Source: Lachnospiraceae bacterium
GTDB lineage: Bacteria > Bacillota > Clostridia > Lachnospirales > Lachnospiraceae
Direction: 5' to 3'
DNA length: 64,000 bases
NCBI GenBank assembly: GCA_910575275.1
Contig: CAJTEE010000001.1
Location: forward strand, 682,001 to 746,000
Shown here in pieces: positions 33,385-42,638 of the stretch (its first letter is position 1; the number at the start of each line of letters is the position of its first letter). Under the pieces are notes generated by a model, which was given only the letters and a program-made list of their open reading frames with translations, did no database searches and had not been told where the DNA came from. A program made the translations under genes and the position numbers.

Positions 33385-34641
33385 TTACAGATTTCTGTTT
33401 ACCAGGTTTTCAAGCGTACCGGCAAACGGCTTAAACGGGATCTCTCCCTCATAATTCAAAAAGTCCACCACGTAGCCGATGGCCGCGGCAACGCCGTAGG
33501 GAAGCCCGTCCTCGTCCACGTCAAACTCCGGCGTATGGTGGTTGGCCCCGGAGCCGACCGCGCTGCTTTTGATCCCCGTGAATGTTAAGACGCCCGGCCA
33601 GAACTTCAGATACGCCTGCATGCTCTCGGAGGCCATCCACGGCTCCGCCACGGTCAGCGCGTCCTCACCGATGTATTTCTTTACCGCATTCCGGGCGATC
33701 TCGCTGCAGGCCGGATTGTTGTAGCACTCAAACAGCGGATCCTTCATGGAAACGATCTCGTAGGTACAGTCAAACAGCTCGCATTCGTGCTTGACCACCT
33801 CCATAAATTTCTTCATGAACGGCTCGCCCGCGCCCTCGACGTCAAAGGTACGCGTCGTCCCCTCAAAGAGCAGGTCCTCCGGGATCACGTTTAACGCCTC
33901 GCCGCATTGCACATGGCCGATCGAAAACGTCAAAAGCTTGGAGGGGTCCACATATTTCATCCGCAGCATGTTCATATTGCTGTAGATCGCATGGAAGCAG
34001 TCGAGCGGGCTGTGCGCGATATCGGGGCGGGAGCCGTGACCTCCCCTTCCGTGCAGGCGAAGTCTGAAGCCATAGCCGCCGGACATGACCGCGCCAGGCT
34101 GGGCGGAAATCTTCCCCGTCTCCACATCCCACTTCACATGCGTCGCCATACAGGTGTCAATCGGAAGCTTCATTGTGTACACGATGTAAGGAAGCAGATT
34201 TTTGATCTGCCCGCCGGCCTCCTCGCCGCGCTCAAAGCAGAGCACCACGTTTCCGTTCAGCTCCTCCTTATGCTCGTTTAAAATCTTCGCCTCGGTCAGG
34301 AGCATCGCCGTGTGGGCGTCATGGCCGCACGCATGGCAGACGCCCGGATTCTTGGAGACGCATACCTTTTTATGTCCTAAATTTTCCTCGCTCTCCTCAA
34401 CCGGCAAGGCGTCCATATCGGCCCGCAAAAGCACGGTTTTCCCCGGCTTTTTGCCGTGGATCTGGCCGACGACGCCTCCGTCCTCCACGACCACATGCTC
34501 GATCCCGAGCTTTGTCAGCTCTGCATCGACAAATTTAACGGTCTCAAATTCTTTCCCCGTCACCTCCGGGTACATGTGCATCTGGCGGCGCAGCCGCACC
34601 GTATAATCCAGATTCTTTTTTGCCTCGCTTAAAATATCCAT
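33385..34641 (-). CDS. M20 family amidohydrolase/peptidase
   Basis: 418 residues from ATG 34641 (AAGGAGA). Metal-site motifs of M20D amidohydrolases: LLRADMDALPVEES, CHACGHDAHTAMLL, CFERGEEAGG and SGANHHTPEFDVDEDGL. It hydrolyses an amide such as an N-acyl amino acid or conjugate in the cytosol. CHACGHD holds the metal-binding Cys. Exact substrate cannot be read from sequence. The region between it and thiT holds the riboswitch. Confidence 0.9.
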   Translation of the reverse strand: MDILSEAKKNLDYTVRLRRQMHMYPEVTGKEFETVKFVDAELTKLGIEHVVVEDGGVVGQIHGKKPGKTVLLRADMDALPVEESEENLGHKKVCVSKNPGVCHACGHDAHTAMLLTEAKILNEHKEELNGNVVLCFERGEEAGGQIKNLLPYIVYTMKLPIDTCMATHVKWDVETGKISAQPGAVMSGGYGFRLRLHGRGGHGSRPDIAHSPLDCFHAIYSNMNMLRMKYVDPSKLLTFSIGHVQCGEALNVIPEDLLFEGTTRTFDVEGAGEPFMKKFMEVVKHECELFDCTYEIVSMKDPLFECYNNPACSEIARNAVKKYIGEDALTVAEPWMASESMQAYLKFWPGVLTFTGIKSSAVGSGANHHTPEFDVDEDGLPYGVAAAIGYVVDFLNYEGEIPFKPFAGTLENLVNRNL

Positions 34642-34675
34642 ATCCGTCTCCTTTTGCGCCGGCAGCGGCGCTTTT

Positions 34676-35902
34676 TTATTTCGCGACGACCCTGCGGAAA
34701 TTCTTTTTCCCGCGCTTGACAACGATGCCCTCGCCCAAGAGCTGTTCCCTTGTGTAAGCCGTCTTTACATCCTTTACCGTCTCCCCATCCACAGAGACAC
34801 CGCCCTGCTCCACGTTCCGTCTCGCCTCGGAGCGGGATGCGCACAAACCGGACTTTTGCAGGATCGAAAGAATATCAACGGTTCCTTCCGCGAAATCGTC
34901 CCCGCAAAGCTCCGCCTTCGGCATATCCGCAGACTGGCTCTGGCCTCCGAACAGAGCCCTCGCGCTCTCCTTCGCCTTCTTCGCCTCCTCCTCGCCATGC
35001 ACGAGCGCAGTCAACTCATAGGCGAGGATCTCCTTGGCCTCATTTAACTGGCTGCCCTCCCAGGAATCCATCTCGTCAATCTGGTGAAGCGGCAGAAAGG
35101 TCAGCATCCGCAGGCACTTTAAGACATCCGCATCGCCCACATTTCTCCAGTACTGGTAGAAATCGTGCGGGCTGGTCTTTTCCGGGTCGAGCCATACCGC
35201 ACCCGACTGCGTCTTTCCCATCTTCTTGCCCTCGGAGTTCAAAAGCAGGGTGATCGTCATTGCGTGGGCGTCCTTGCCGAGCTTTCTGCGGATTAACTCC
35301 GTACCGCCCAGCATGTTGCTCCATTGGTCGTCGCCGCCGAACTGCATATTGCAGCCGTAGCGCAGAAACAGCTCATAGAAGTCATAGCTCTGCATCAGCA
35401 TGTAGTTAAATTCAAGGAAGCTTAAGCCTTTTTCCAGCCTCTGCTTGTAGCACTCGGCGCGCAGCATGTTGTTGACGGAAAAGTGCGGACCGATCTCCCG
35501 CAGGAAATCCACGTAGTTCAGATCCAAAAGCCACTCGGCGTTGTTGACCATGAGCGCCCTGTCCTCGGAAAAGTCGATAAACCGGCTCATCTGCTTCTTA
35601 AAGCACTCACAGTTGTGTTGAATGGTCTCTACCGTCATCATCTGGCGCATATCGCTCCGGCCAGACGGGTCACCGACCATGCCGGTGCCGCCGCCTAAAA
35701 GTGCAATCGGCTTGTTGCCCGCCATCTGCAGCCGCTTCATTAGACACAGCGCCATAAAATGGCCGACATGCAGGCTGTCCGCCGTGGGATCGAAGCCGAT
35801 ATAGAACACGGCCTTCCCCTCATTCACCATTTTTCTGATTTCTTCCTTGTTTGTCACCTGGGCAATCAGGCCCCGTGCTTCCAGCTCCTCATAAACTCCC
35901 AT
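34676..35902 (-). CDS. tyrS: Tyrosyl-tRNA synthetase
   Basis: 408 residues from ATG 35902 (GAGGAG; an ATG two codons earlier abuts the ribosome site). Class I motifs: HVGH in the HIGH position ([15 protein letters not shown]) and KMGKT in the KMSKS loop ([15 protein letters not shown]). A C-terminal S4 RNA-binding domain follows ([20 protein letters not shown]). It charges tRNA-Tyr. No T-box sequence is seen in its leader, unlike many Firmicute tyrS genes. Confidence 0.97.
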   Translation of the reverse strand: MGVYEELEARGLIAQVTNKEEIRKMVNEGKAVFYIGFDPTADSLHVGHFMALCLMKRLQMAGNKPIALLGGGTGMVGDPSGRSDMRQMMTVETIQHNCECFKKQMSRFIDFSEDRALMVNNAEWLLDLNYVDFLREIGPHFSVNNMLRAECYKQRLEKGLSFLEFNYMLMQSYDFYELFLRYGCNMQFGGDDQWSNMLGGTELIRRKLGKDAHAMTITLLLNSEGKKMGKTQSGAVWLDPEKTSPHDFYQYWRNVGDADVLKCLRMLTFLPLHQIDEMDSWEGSQLNEAKEILAYELTALVHGEEEAKKAKESARALFGGQSQSADMPKAELCGDDFAEGTVDILSILQKSGLCASRSEARRNVEQGGVSVDGETVKDVKTAYTREQLLGEGIVVKRGKKNFRRVVAK

Positions 35903-35935
35903 CGTCATCTCCTCTTTCTGTTCCGTTCGTTTTCT

Positions 35936-36088
35936 ATAAGAAAAAGAGTGCACAAAGCGCACACTCGCGCCGAAGTGGCCTCACTCCGTGCGAGGCTGCA
36001 CCCCATTGGGTCAGGCTCTGCGCATCCCGGCCCGTCAGGGCCTTTTGTCGTATGGGAAATCCCTCCGAAATTTCCCATACGACAAAAA
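35936..36088 (-). repeat. Modular intergenic repeat, copy C
   Basis: Minus-strand order: U-tract of the hairpin at 36091-36119, end hairpin with arms GTCGTATGGGAAAT / ATTTCCCATACGAC, body GGCCCTGACGGGCCGGGATG, block GAGCCTGACCCAATGGGG and GTGAGGCC, then GGCGCGAGTGTGCGC and CTTTTTC. The end hairpin differs from copy B (GTCTTATAGGAAAT) at two positions and both are compensated on the other arm. Copy C lacks the block that copy A keeps. It lies inside the tyrS leader. Confidence 0.8.
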
Positions 36089-36119
36089 CAGCCCCGCCCT
36101 CTTTGCAAAAGGACGAGGC
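36084..36119 (-). terminator. Terminator-like hairpin in the tyrS leader
   Basis: Minus strand GCCTCGTCC (36119-36111) pairs with GGGCGGGGC (36099-36091), with two G-U pairs, followed by TGTTTTTG. It lies only about 20 nt after the predicted tyrS transcription start, so it would act as an attenuator rather than an ordinary end signal. Confidence 0.6.
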
Positions 36120-36142
36120 AAATAATGCTTGGCTTGAGGCAT

Positions 36143-36171
36143 ATTATAGGAAGAATCAGGACATTTGTCAA
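36143..36171 (-). promoter_or_regulatory. Perfect consensus promoter upstream of tyrS
   Basis: Minus-strand TTGACA (36166-36171), 17-bp spacer, TATAAT (36143-36148), both exact. The -35 overlaps the stop of the DUF1667 gene. It predicts a leader near 235 nt containing the hairpin at 36084-36119 and repeat copy C. Confidence 0.8.
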
Positions 36172-36524
36172 GTCCCTTTTTCCATATCCTTCGTGGCGAC
36201 CCAGTCCGCGCCCGTACCGCAGACATCCGTGCACACCTCATCCCCTGTCTTTACAGGGGCCTGCACGGTAAGTCCCCGCAGCGCCGCCATGGCAGGAAAG
36301 ATGTCCTTTTTGGGAATCGCCCGGTTCGTCTTTACCGGACAGCAGCGCCCGGCGGCCCCTTCAATCCGTACGATGCTTGTGAGTACCCGCGTCGGATTCT
36401 GAAGCTCCGTTTTTCCATACTCACTACCGCGGTCACAGGAATTTCCCGTTACCGCAAAGCCGTTCTCCTCATCCACATGCAGATGACAGCCCTTTGGGCA
36501 AACGATACAGATTAACTCCGTCAT
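36168..36524 (-). CDS. DUF1667 protein (Cys-rich partner of GlpA-like dehydrogenase)
   Basis: 118 residues with CIVCPKGCHLHVD at the N-terminus, a further Cys in GNSCDRGSEYGK, and a CTDVCGTG Cys pair near the C-terminus, suggesting a metal or Fe-S site. DUF1667 genes regularly follow GlpA-like and FAD/NAD oxidoreductase genes, as here, and the product probably acts as an electron-carrying or assembly partner. Its ATG overlaps the upstream stop (ATGA). Confidence 0.85.
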   Translation of the reverse strand: MTELICIVCPKGCHLHVDEENGFAVTGNSCDRGSEYGKTELQNPTRVLTSIVRIEGAAGRCCPVKTNRAIPKKDIFPAMAALRGLTVQAPVKTGDEVCTDVCGTGADWVATKDMEKGT

Positions 36525-37795
36525 GCCTGCACCTCCTTTGCCGCCACGAAAACCTTCAGGGACGTTCCCCTGACCTTATCAAGAAGCACTCGCGGGATCG
36601 TGATATGCTCCATCTCGCCGGGCGCCATGTGTTCTCTCGTATACCGGCAGAGCAGGGTCTCCCCATCCGTGACCCGGATCTCGCTGTCTCCAAACACCTG
36701 GTTGACCCGAAACGAAAGCTCTGCTTTGTCCGAAACGTTCTCCATGCGGATTGCCTGCGGAACCGTGTAGGTCACATGAGCCCCCCGCTCGATCGAGATC
36801 GTTCTTTTGCTCTCCGCGCAGCCCTTCCCGGCCGCATAGGCAGCCGCGGCCGCCCCGGCTCTCTGGCTTTCTGCCGTGACAAAATCCACAAGGTCATGAA
36901 CATGCACCACGTTTCCGCAGCTAAAAATACCGGGGCTTCCCGTCTCCATGTTTTCGTAGACCATGGCCCCCCTTGTCGCAGGGTCAAGCGGGATATCCGC
37001 ATTTCTCGTCAGCTCATTCTCCGGGATCAGCCCCACCGACAAAAGCAGCGTATCGCAGTCAAAGTACATTTCCGTCCCCGGGATCGGCTTTCTGTCTGCA
37101 CCGACCTTTGCAACCGTGACCCGTTCCACACGGTGCAGCCCTTCCACGTTTGTGATCGTATGGGAGAGATAGAGCGGGATCCCATAGTCATGCAGGCACT
37201 GTACAATATTTCGGTTCAGGCCGTTGCAATAAGGCATGAGCTCCACGCATGCCAAAACCTTTGCCCCCTCCAAAGTCATACGCCTCGCCATGATGAGCCC
37301 GATGTCCCCGCTTCCCAGGATGACGACCCGGCGGCCCACCATCTGGCCTTCTATATTAATGTAGCGCTGCGCCGTCCCGGCTGTGAAAATGCCGGCCGGC
37401 CTGTCCCCGGGGATCGCGACCGCCCCGCGGGTCCTCTCCCTGCAGCCCATCGCCAGCACGATGGCCTTCCCGCCAAGCATAAGGAGGCCATCCTTCACAT
37501 TACAGGCCGTGACCGTGTGCTCCTCCACCGCCAGAACCATCGTATCCAGAAGGAGTGAGACGCCGAGCTCCTTCGCGTGCTTGATGAAGCGCCCCGCGTA
37601 TTCCGGTCCCGTCAGCTCCTCCTTGAAATAATGGAGGCCAAAACCGTTGTGAATGCACTGGTTCAGGATTCCGCCGGCCTCCCTATCGCGCTCGATAACA
37701 AGGACCTTTTCTGCCCCGGACTCCCTTGCACTGCAGGCGGCTGCAAGCCCCGCCGGGCCGCCTCCGACCACGATCACATCATATTCCGTTCTCAT
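36521..37795 (-). CDS. FAD/NAD-dependent oxidoreductase (electron-transfer partner of GlpA-like enzyme)
   Basis: 424 residues. The FAD Rossmann motif DVIVVGGGPAGLAAACSARE opens the protein; a second dinucleotide motif (RRVVILGSGDIGLIMARRM) near residue 155 binds NAD(P)H; GIFSCGNVVHVHDLVDFV is the late FAD motif. It likely passes electrons between NAD(P) and the substrate dehydrogenase encoded upstream. The start overlaps the end of the GlpA-like gene by 17 nt. Confidence 0.88.
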   Translation of the reverse strand: MRTEYDVIVVGGGPAGLAAACSARESGAEKVLVIERDREAGGILNQCIHNGFGLHYFKEELTGPEYAGRFIKHAKELGVSLLLDTMVLAVEEHTVTACNVKDGLLMLGGKAIVLAMGCRERTRGAVAIPGDRPAGIFTAGTAQRYINIEGQMVGRRVVILGSGDIGLIMARRMTLEGAKVLACVELMPYCNGLNRNIVQCLHDYGIPLYLSHTITNVEGLHRVERVTVAKVGADRKPIPGTEMYFDCDTLLLSVGLIPENELTRNADIPLDPATRGAMVYENMETGSPGIFSCGNVVHVHDLVDFVTAESQRAGAAAAAYAAGKGCAESKRTISIERGAHVTYTVPQAIRMENVSDKAELSFRVNQVFGDSEIRVTDGETLLCRYTREHMAPGEMEHITIPRVLLDKVRGTSLKVFVAAKEVQA

Positions 37796-39239
37796 CGGCC
37801 GCCACCTCCTTCACCGCAGACGTCAGAAGAAACGTTCCCTGCTCATCCATCAGAATCTCCTTTGCATCGACTCCCAGCTCTCTAGCCAGGATCTCATGGA
37901 CACGCGGCCCGCAGAAGCCCCCCTGGCACCGCCCCATTCCGGCGTTGCAGCGCCGTTTGATCGCGTCGATCGTGCGCGGCACGATCGGCCGGTGAATGGC
38001 CTCCACGATCTCCCCCTCTGTCACGGTCTCGCACCGACAGATGATCCGCCCGTACAGGGGATCTTTTTGAATGACCGCACACTTTTCCTCGTTCGTAAGC
38101 GTCCGGAAACGAATCCGGCTCCGCTTATCGATCCAGCTCTCCTTTTTTTCAAGCACAAGCCCACAGTCCGTTAAAATCCGTTCCAGCTCCTCCGCGATCG
38201 CCGGCGCGCTCGAAAGTCCCGGGGATTTGATGCCTGCCAGATTGATAAAATGCGGGCATTCTGGCGCCTCGCCGATCACAAAATCCGGGATCTGCGTATT
38301 CGGGCGCACGCCTGCGTATTCATGAATGATCTCCCGAAAGTCGATCCCCGGCACGGAGCGGTGCCCTTCGACCTTTAAATTCTCAAGCGTCGCCGGGTCC
38401 GTGCCCACATGATCTCCGTCCTTGACTTCATAGCAGTCCGGACCCACAAGCAGGTTCCCGTGCACGGTCGGAGTCACGCAGATTCCCTTGAAGCCGTGCT
38501 CATCGGGACACGGGAACACGATCGAATGCAGCTTTTCCCCTTGGCTCTTATCAAGGATATAGTACTGCCCCGCAAAATTCGTCTGATAAAGGCTGCTTCC
38601 GCCGACCAGGCCATACACCTGGGCCGACCAGCCTCCGCCGGCATTTACCACGTACCTCGCCTCATAGACGCCTGACGTGGTCGTCACCACAAAATGTCCA
38701 TCCCGTTTCTCAATTGCCGTCACTTCGCTCTCAAGCTTTACCTCTGCGCCGTTTTTCACCGCGGTCTCCGCCATCGCAATGCAGTATTCCCAGGGATTGA
38801 TAATTCCGGAGCCCGGCGCATACAGAGCCGCCTTGACGGCCGGATTCAGCCCCGGCTCCAGTTTAAGCGCCTCGTCATGATCTACAATCCGTACGCCCTT
38901 CACTCCGTTCGCCACGCCTCTCTGATACAGCTCCTCGATATAAGCGAGTTCATGCGGATCATCGTAGGCGATGATGAAGGTCGGCATCGGGACCCTTTCC
39001 ACGTCGAGTTTTTCGCAGATCTCCTCCGCAAGCTCAATTCCTCGCAGGTTTAACCGCGCCTCCAAGCTCCCCGGCGGGCAGTCGAAGCCCGCGTGGAGAA
39101 TCGCCGTATTCGCTTTGGTACAGCCGTTTGCCACGTCGTTGTAGCGCTCACACACGCAGACAGACAGCTTATTTTTGGAAAGCTGATACGCCGCGGCTGC
39201 GCCCACCACGCCGCATCCGACAATCAGTACGTCAAACAT
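37779..39239 (-). CDS. GlpA-like FAD-dependent dehydrogenase with [2Fe-2S] BFD domain
   Basis: 486 residues from ATG 39239 (AGGAG). DAO-type FAD domain (DVLIVGCGVVGAAAAYQLSK; GCTKANTAILHAGFD), closing with INLAGIKSPGLSSAPAIAEEL. The C-terminus carries a bacterioferritin-associated-ferredoxin-like domain with four Cys (ICRCETVTEGEIVEAI; CNAGMGRCQGGFCGPRV). Such enzymes oxidise glycerol-3-phosphate or related 2-hydroxy acids. The operon context with a LarA-like racemase favours a 2-hydroxy acid. First of the dehydrogenase trio, 36 bp after the ABC ATPase. Confidence 0.88.
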   Translation of the reverse strand: MFDVLIVGCGVVGAAAAYQLSKNKLSVCVCERYNDVANGCTKANTAILHAGFDCPPGSLEARLNLRGIELAEEICEKLDVERVPMPTFIIAYDDPHELAYIEELYQRGVANGVKGVRIVDHDEALKLEPGLNPAVKAALYAPGSGIINPWEYCIAMAETAVKNGAEVKLESEVTAIEKRDGHFVVTTTSGVYEARYVVNAGGGWSAQVYGLVGGSSLYQTNFAGQYYILDKSQGEKLHSIVFPCPDEHGFKGICVTPTVHGNLLVGPDCYEVKDGDHVGTDPATLENLKVEGHRSVPGIDFREIIHEYAGVRPNTQIPDFVIGEAPECPHFINLAGIKSPGLSSAPAIAEELERILTDCGLVLEKKESWIDKRSRIRFRTLTNEEKCAVIQKDPLYGRIICRCETVTEGEIVEAIHRPIVPRTIDAIKRRCNAGMGRCQGGFCGPRVHEILARELGVDAKEILMDEQGTFLLTSAVKEVAADENGI

Positions 39240-39275
39240 TCTGCCACTCCTTTCCGGCATAGCCATTCTTCCTGT

Positions 39276-40022
39276 TTACCACCACTTGATCTGATCCGTG
39301 ATATACTGCCTCTTTTCGATAAATTCCGGTGCAGTCACGTCACGCGGCCGCGGCAGGTCGATTGCCAGATCCTCCTTAATCGTCGTCGGCTTGTTGGAGA
39401 GGATCAGGACCCGCTCTGCAAGATACACCGCCTCCTCAATGTTGTGCGTGATAAAAAGCACGGTCGCTCCTGTCTCCTTCCACAGCCGTAAGACCTCATC
39501 CTCCAGATAAAATCGCAGTTTGATGTCCATCTGTCCGTATGGCTCATCCATTAAAAGCAGATCCGGGTTCATCGCAAACGCACGCCCGATGATGATCCGC
39601 TGCTCCGTGGAGACGGAGAGCTGATGCGGATAGGAATCCCGAAACGACTCCAGACCCATCAGCTTGATAATCGTTTCCACGCGCTTGTCGATTTCCTCCT
39701 TCGGGAGCTTTTTTAGTTCCAAGCCGAAGCGCAGGTTCTGCTCGACCGTCTTCCACGGCAGGGCCGACGGCTCCTGGAAGACAAAGGCCAGGTTGTGTTT
39801 TTTCGGGTCGGCGCTTTCTCCGTCGATCAAAAGATCCCCCTTCGTCGGCATGTAGATGCGCGTGAGCAGGTTCAAAAACGTCGTTTTCCCGCAGCCCGTC
39901 GGACCGACAATGCAGACAAACTCCCCCTTCTTTATGTTGAAGGAAATATCGTTTAACACCTTCAGGCTGCCAAAATTTTTGGTCAGGTTATGTACTTCTA
40001 CTTTGTACTGGCTCTCACTCAT
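39276..40022 (-). CDS. NitT/TauT-type ABC transporter ATPase with degenerate signature
   Basis: 248 residues. Walker A GPTGCGKTT, Q-loop FVFQEPSALPW and Walker B LLLMDEP are intact. The ABC signature LSGGQ is replaced by LSVSTEQR and the D-loop SALD by GQMD. One composite ATP site of the dimer would therefore be impaired. It probably pairs with the canonical ATPase encoded 19 bp upstream, giving an asymmetric heterodimer. Confidence 0.88.
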   Translation of the reverse strand: MSESQYKVEVHNLTKNFGSLKVLNDISFNIKKGEFVCIVGPTGCGKTTFLNLLTRIYMPTKGDLLIDGESADPKKHNLAFVFQEPSALPWKTVEQNLRFGLELKKLPKEEIDKRVETIIKLMGLESFRDSYPHQLSVSTEQRIIIGRAFAMNPDLLLMDEPYGQMDIKLRFYLEDEVLRLWKETGATVLFITHNIEEAVYLAERVLILSNKPTTIKEDLAIDLPRPRDVTAPEFIEKRQYITDQIKWW

Positions 40023-40041
40023 GTTATTCCCTCCCGCCGTC

Positions 40042-40803
40042 TTACAGCGCCAAATCCGTATTGTCGGAAATTTCCCGGCGCAGGCGTAGAAATTCCGGAT
40101 CTATGGTGTTCCTCGGCCGCGGCAGCTTCACGTCGTAGACCGCCTTTACATGAGCCGGACAGTTGGACAAAAGCACGATCCGGTCCGCAAGGTACAGGGC
40201 CTCCTCGATGTTGTTTGTGACGAAAATAACGGTCCGTTTCTCGGTCTCCCAGATCCGCTGGACCTCCTCCTCCATCGCGTAGCGCGTCTGTGCGTCCAGA
40301 GCGCCGAAGGGTTCATCCATTAAGAGGATCTCCGGGTCGTTCGCATAGGCCCTGGCAATACTGACCCTCTGCTTCATACCGCCGGACAGCTCGTCCGGAT
40401 AGCTCTTTTCAAAGCCCTGGAGGCCGACAAGGTTAATGTATTTCTGCGCGATCTCCCGGCGCGGCTCTTTTGCCATCCCCTTAATCTTGGGCCCAAATTC
40501 CACGTTCTGCATGACTGTCTTCCATGGCATCAGCGCCCGTTTCTGGAAGACCATGCCGATCCGCTCGTCGCTTCCCTTGATCTCCTCGCCGTCTAACAAG
40601 ATGCGGCCGTCCACAGGCTTTTCCAAGCCGGCGATCATGTTGAGAAGAATGGTTTTTCCGCAACGGCCGGGCCCTAAAAGGACCAAAAACTCCGAATCCC
40701 GCACTTCCATTGACACGTCCACTGCCGCGTCAAACACCTGATTGTTGACAATATAGCTCTGGGAGATATGTTCCAGTTTCAGTTTGACTTTTTCGCTGTC
40801 CAT
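40042..40803 (-). CDS. NitT/TauT-type ABC transporter ATPase (canonical)
   Basis: 253 residues from ATG 40803. Walker [10 protein letters not shown]-loop [10 protein letters not shown], intact signature [16 protein letters not shown], Walker [13 protein letters not shown]. It resembles SsuB/TauB ATPases. The start overlaps the permease gene by 25 nt. It supplies the functional catalytic halves if paired with the degenerate partner. Confidence 0.9.
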   Translation of the reverse strand: MDSEKVKLKLEHISQSYIVNNQVFDAAVDVSMEVRDSEFLVLLGPGRCGKTILLNMIAGLEKPVDGRILLDGEEIKGSDERIGMVFQKRALMPWKTVMQNVEFGPKIKGMAKEPRREIAQKYINLVGLQGFEKSYPDELSGGMKQRVSIARAYANDPEILLMDEPFGALDAQTRYAMEEEVQRIWETEKRTVIFVTNNIEEALYLADRIVLLSNCPAHVKAVYDVKLPRPRNTIDPEFLRLRREISDNTDLAL

Positions 40804-41600
40804 GGGCAAATGATCCTTTCTAAGAATTGAATGACAATCGCAAGCAGATACCCGACTACGCCGATACAGATCATTGAGAGCAGGCAGAGCGGGTAATCTC
40901 CCGAGTCCATCCCCCGCACGATCAAAAAGCCGACACCCGATTTCCCGCCTAACATCTCCGCGGCCAAAACAACCATCCAGCCGGCCGACGTCGAGTTCCG
41001 GATCCCGGCAAAAATCGCGTCAAACGCCGACGGGATCGCGATCTCCAAAAGCATCTGCCTGCCGTTTGCATGAAAGATCGTTCCGATGTCCATGTACTCC
41101 TTCTGTACGTTGGCAATGCCCGCCTGCGTATTGACGACGACCGGCATTAGCGCACCGACAAAGACGATGAGCACCTTCGGGAACTCGCCGATTCCGAACC
41201 ACATGGTCACAAGCGGCACCCAGGCGAGCGGCGGCACGGCGCGGAACGCCGTGAAAATCGGCCCCAAAAGCGCGTTGGCCTTTTTATTCCAGCCGATCAA
41301 AATGCCAAAGGAAATCCCGATCACCCAGGCGGCACCCAGTGCGATGAATACACGCTGTAAGCTGGCCCAGATATGGCCGAACAGCCCCAGGTTCTTGATC
41401 GGCCGGTCCAGAAGCTTTAAATAGCGCTCCCACACCGCGGTCGGGGACGGAAACTTGGATGCCTCTCCCCGTGAGACTGCGACCCACAAAAGAAGCAGCA
41501 AAAGAATGGCGGCCACCGGAAGCACTCTGTATATGCGGCTCTGCAAAAGCTCTCTGCGCTCGTATTCGCTGAGAAACAGTTCTTCTTTTTCTTTTTTCAT
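40779..41600 (-). CDS. NitT/TauT-type ABC transporter permease 1
   Basis: 273 residues from ATG 41600, overlapping the upstream stop as ATGA. Helices ([17 protein letters not shown]) and the SsuC/TauC-like motifs [28 protein letters not shown] and the coupling loop [21 protein letters not shown]. It probably forms a heterodimer with permease 2, since each is single copy. Confidence 0.9.
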   Translation of the reverse strand: MKKEKEELFLSEYERRELLQSRIYRVLPVAAILLLLLLWVAVSRGEASKFPSPTAVWERYLKLLDRPIKNLGLFGHIWASLQRVFIALGAAWVIGISFGILIGWNKKANALLGPIFTAFRAVPPLAWVPLVTMWFGIGEFPKVLIVFVGALMPVVVNTQAGIANVQKEYMDIGTIFHANGRQMLLEIAIPSAFDAIFAGIRNSTSAGWMVVLAAEMLGGKSGVGFLIVRGMDSGDYPLCLLSMICIGVVGYLLAIVIQFLERIICPWTAKKSN

Positions 41601-42439
41601 TTCTTCCACCCCAGAACCTTTCCTTCCACAAGGCCGAGAAGCCAGGTGAAAATCACGCCGAGCGTTCCGATCACGACGATTCCCAGAATAATGATATCCG
41701 GCCTCGCAAACTGCCTGCCCTGCTGGATCATGTAGCCGAGCCCCAGGTTTGCGGCCAGCATCTCGGCGGCGACGAGCGTCGCCCAGGCATTTCCGAGTGC
41801 CACGCGGATCCCGGCAAAGGTCATGGTCATGGCCGACGGAATCCCGATCGTTCGAAAGGTCGTAAAGTTGGAGGCCCCACAGATCTTCGCGACGTTGATG
41901 AGCGTCTGGCTCGTCTGCCGGATGCCCGTGTAGGCGTTGATAACGCAGGGAACGAAAGCCGAGAAAAATACGATAAACGCCTTCGCCTTTAATCCCAAGC
42001 CAAGCCAGATGATCGTAATCGGAATCCAGGACACGGGCGGGATCGGGCGAAGGATCTCAAAGATCGGGCGCATAAAGCTGTCAAAGCCCTTAAACCAGCC
42101 CATCGTCAGGCCGAGCGGCACACCGATGGCGATCGCCAGGAAAAAGCCGGACAGCGCCACCTGAAGGCTCGATACAATATGGGCTCCCAAAACCGCTCCG
42201 TCCGGATTCGGGTCGGTCCATTTTAAGAAAAACAGTTCCACCACCTTTGACGGCATCGGGACATACCGGCTGGGGAGGAAGCCGCTCGCCACAGCGAGCT
42301 GCCAGATGAGCAGAAAGGCCAATACGCCGATCAACGAGAGCATGGCAAGCTGAAACGTGGTTTTCCGCTTTTCGCTCTGCACCTTCGCAATCCGCTCCTC
42401 GTTGGTAAGCTGACGCACCGCTTTTTCGCTGTCGTTCAT
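41597..42439 (-). CDS. NitT/TauT-type ABC transporter permease 2
   Basis: 280 residues from ATG 42439 (AGGAGG). SsuC/TauC-like: MGWFKGFDSFMRPIFEILRPIPPVSWIPI and coupling loop CGASNFTTFRTIGIPSAMTM. A charged cytosolic N-terminus of about 35 residues precedes the first helix. The gap to the binding-protein gene holds a long hairpin. Confidence 0.9.
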   Translation of the reverse strand: MNDSEKAVRQLTNEERIAKVQSEKRKTTFQLAMLSLIGVLAFLLIWQLAVASGFLPSRYVPMPSKVVELFFLKWTDPNPDGAVLGAHIVSSLQVALSGFFLAIAIGVPLGLTMGWFKGFDSFMRPIFEILRPIPPVSWIPITIIWLGLGLKAKAFIVFFSAFVPCVINAYTGIRQTSQTLINVAKICGASNFTTFRTIGIPSAMTMTFAGIRVALGNAWATLVAAEMLAANLGLGYMIQQGRQFARPDIIILGIVVIGTLGVIFTWLLGLVEGKVLGWKK

Positions 42440-42458
42440 GCTGATAACCTCCTTATGT

Positions 42459-42509
42459 AAGGAAAAGGAGGGGCCAATCCGCAAACGCTTATGGCCCCCT
42501 CCTTTCCTT
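42459..42509 (-). terminator. Long hairpin between binding-protein and permease genes
   Basis: AAGGAAAAGGAGGGGCC (42459-42475) and GGCCCCCTCCTTTCCTT (42493-42509) pair with one offset, placed just before the permease ribosome site. It probably gives excess binding protein over permease. The remaining gap to 42638 shows no gene. Confidence 0.6.
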
Positions 42510-42638
42510 TTTCCTGTTTTACAGGCTTGTTTACTTTAAAAGTCCTCCGCCGAACAGGCGGCATCAATTCAGATATGCCCAGTGCGCCCACCAGACCTTC
42601 GTATGTAGTGGTGCGTCCGCTACCGGGCGCATACAGGT

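Noticed and set aside
35902-36136. T-box riboswitch in the tyrS leader
   Set aside because: No T-box sequence, specifier loop or antiterminator pairing could be found; the leader is mostly repeat copy C.
36494-37558. A 354-codon plus-strand open frame opposite the FAD oxidoreductase
   Set aside because: Antisense shadow; His/Arg/Pro-rich with no domain, while the minus-strand gene has clear FAD and NAD motifs.
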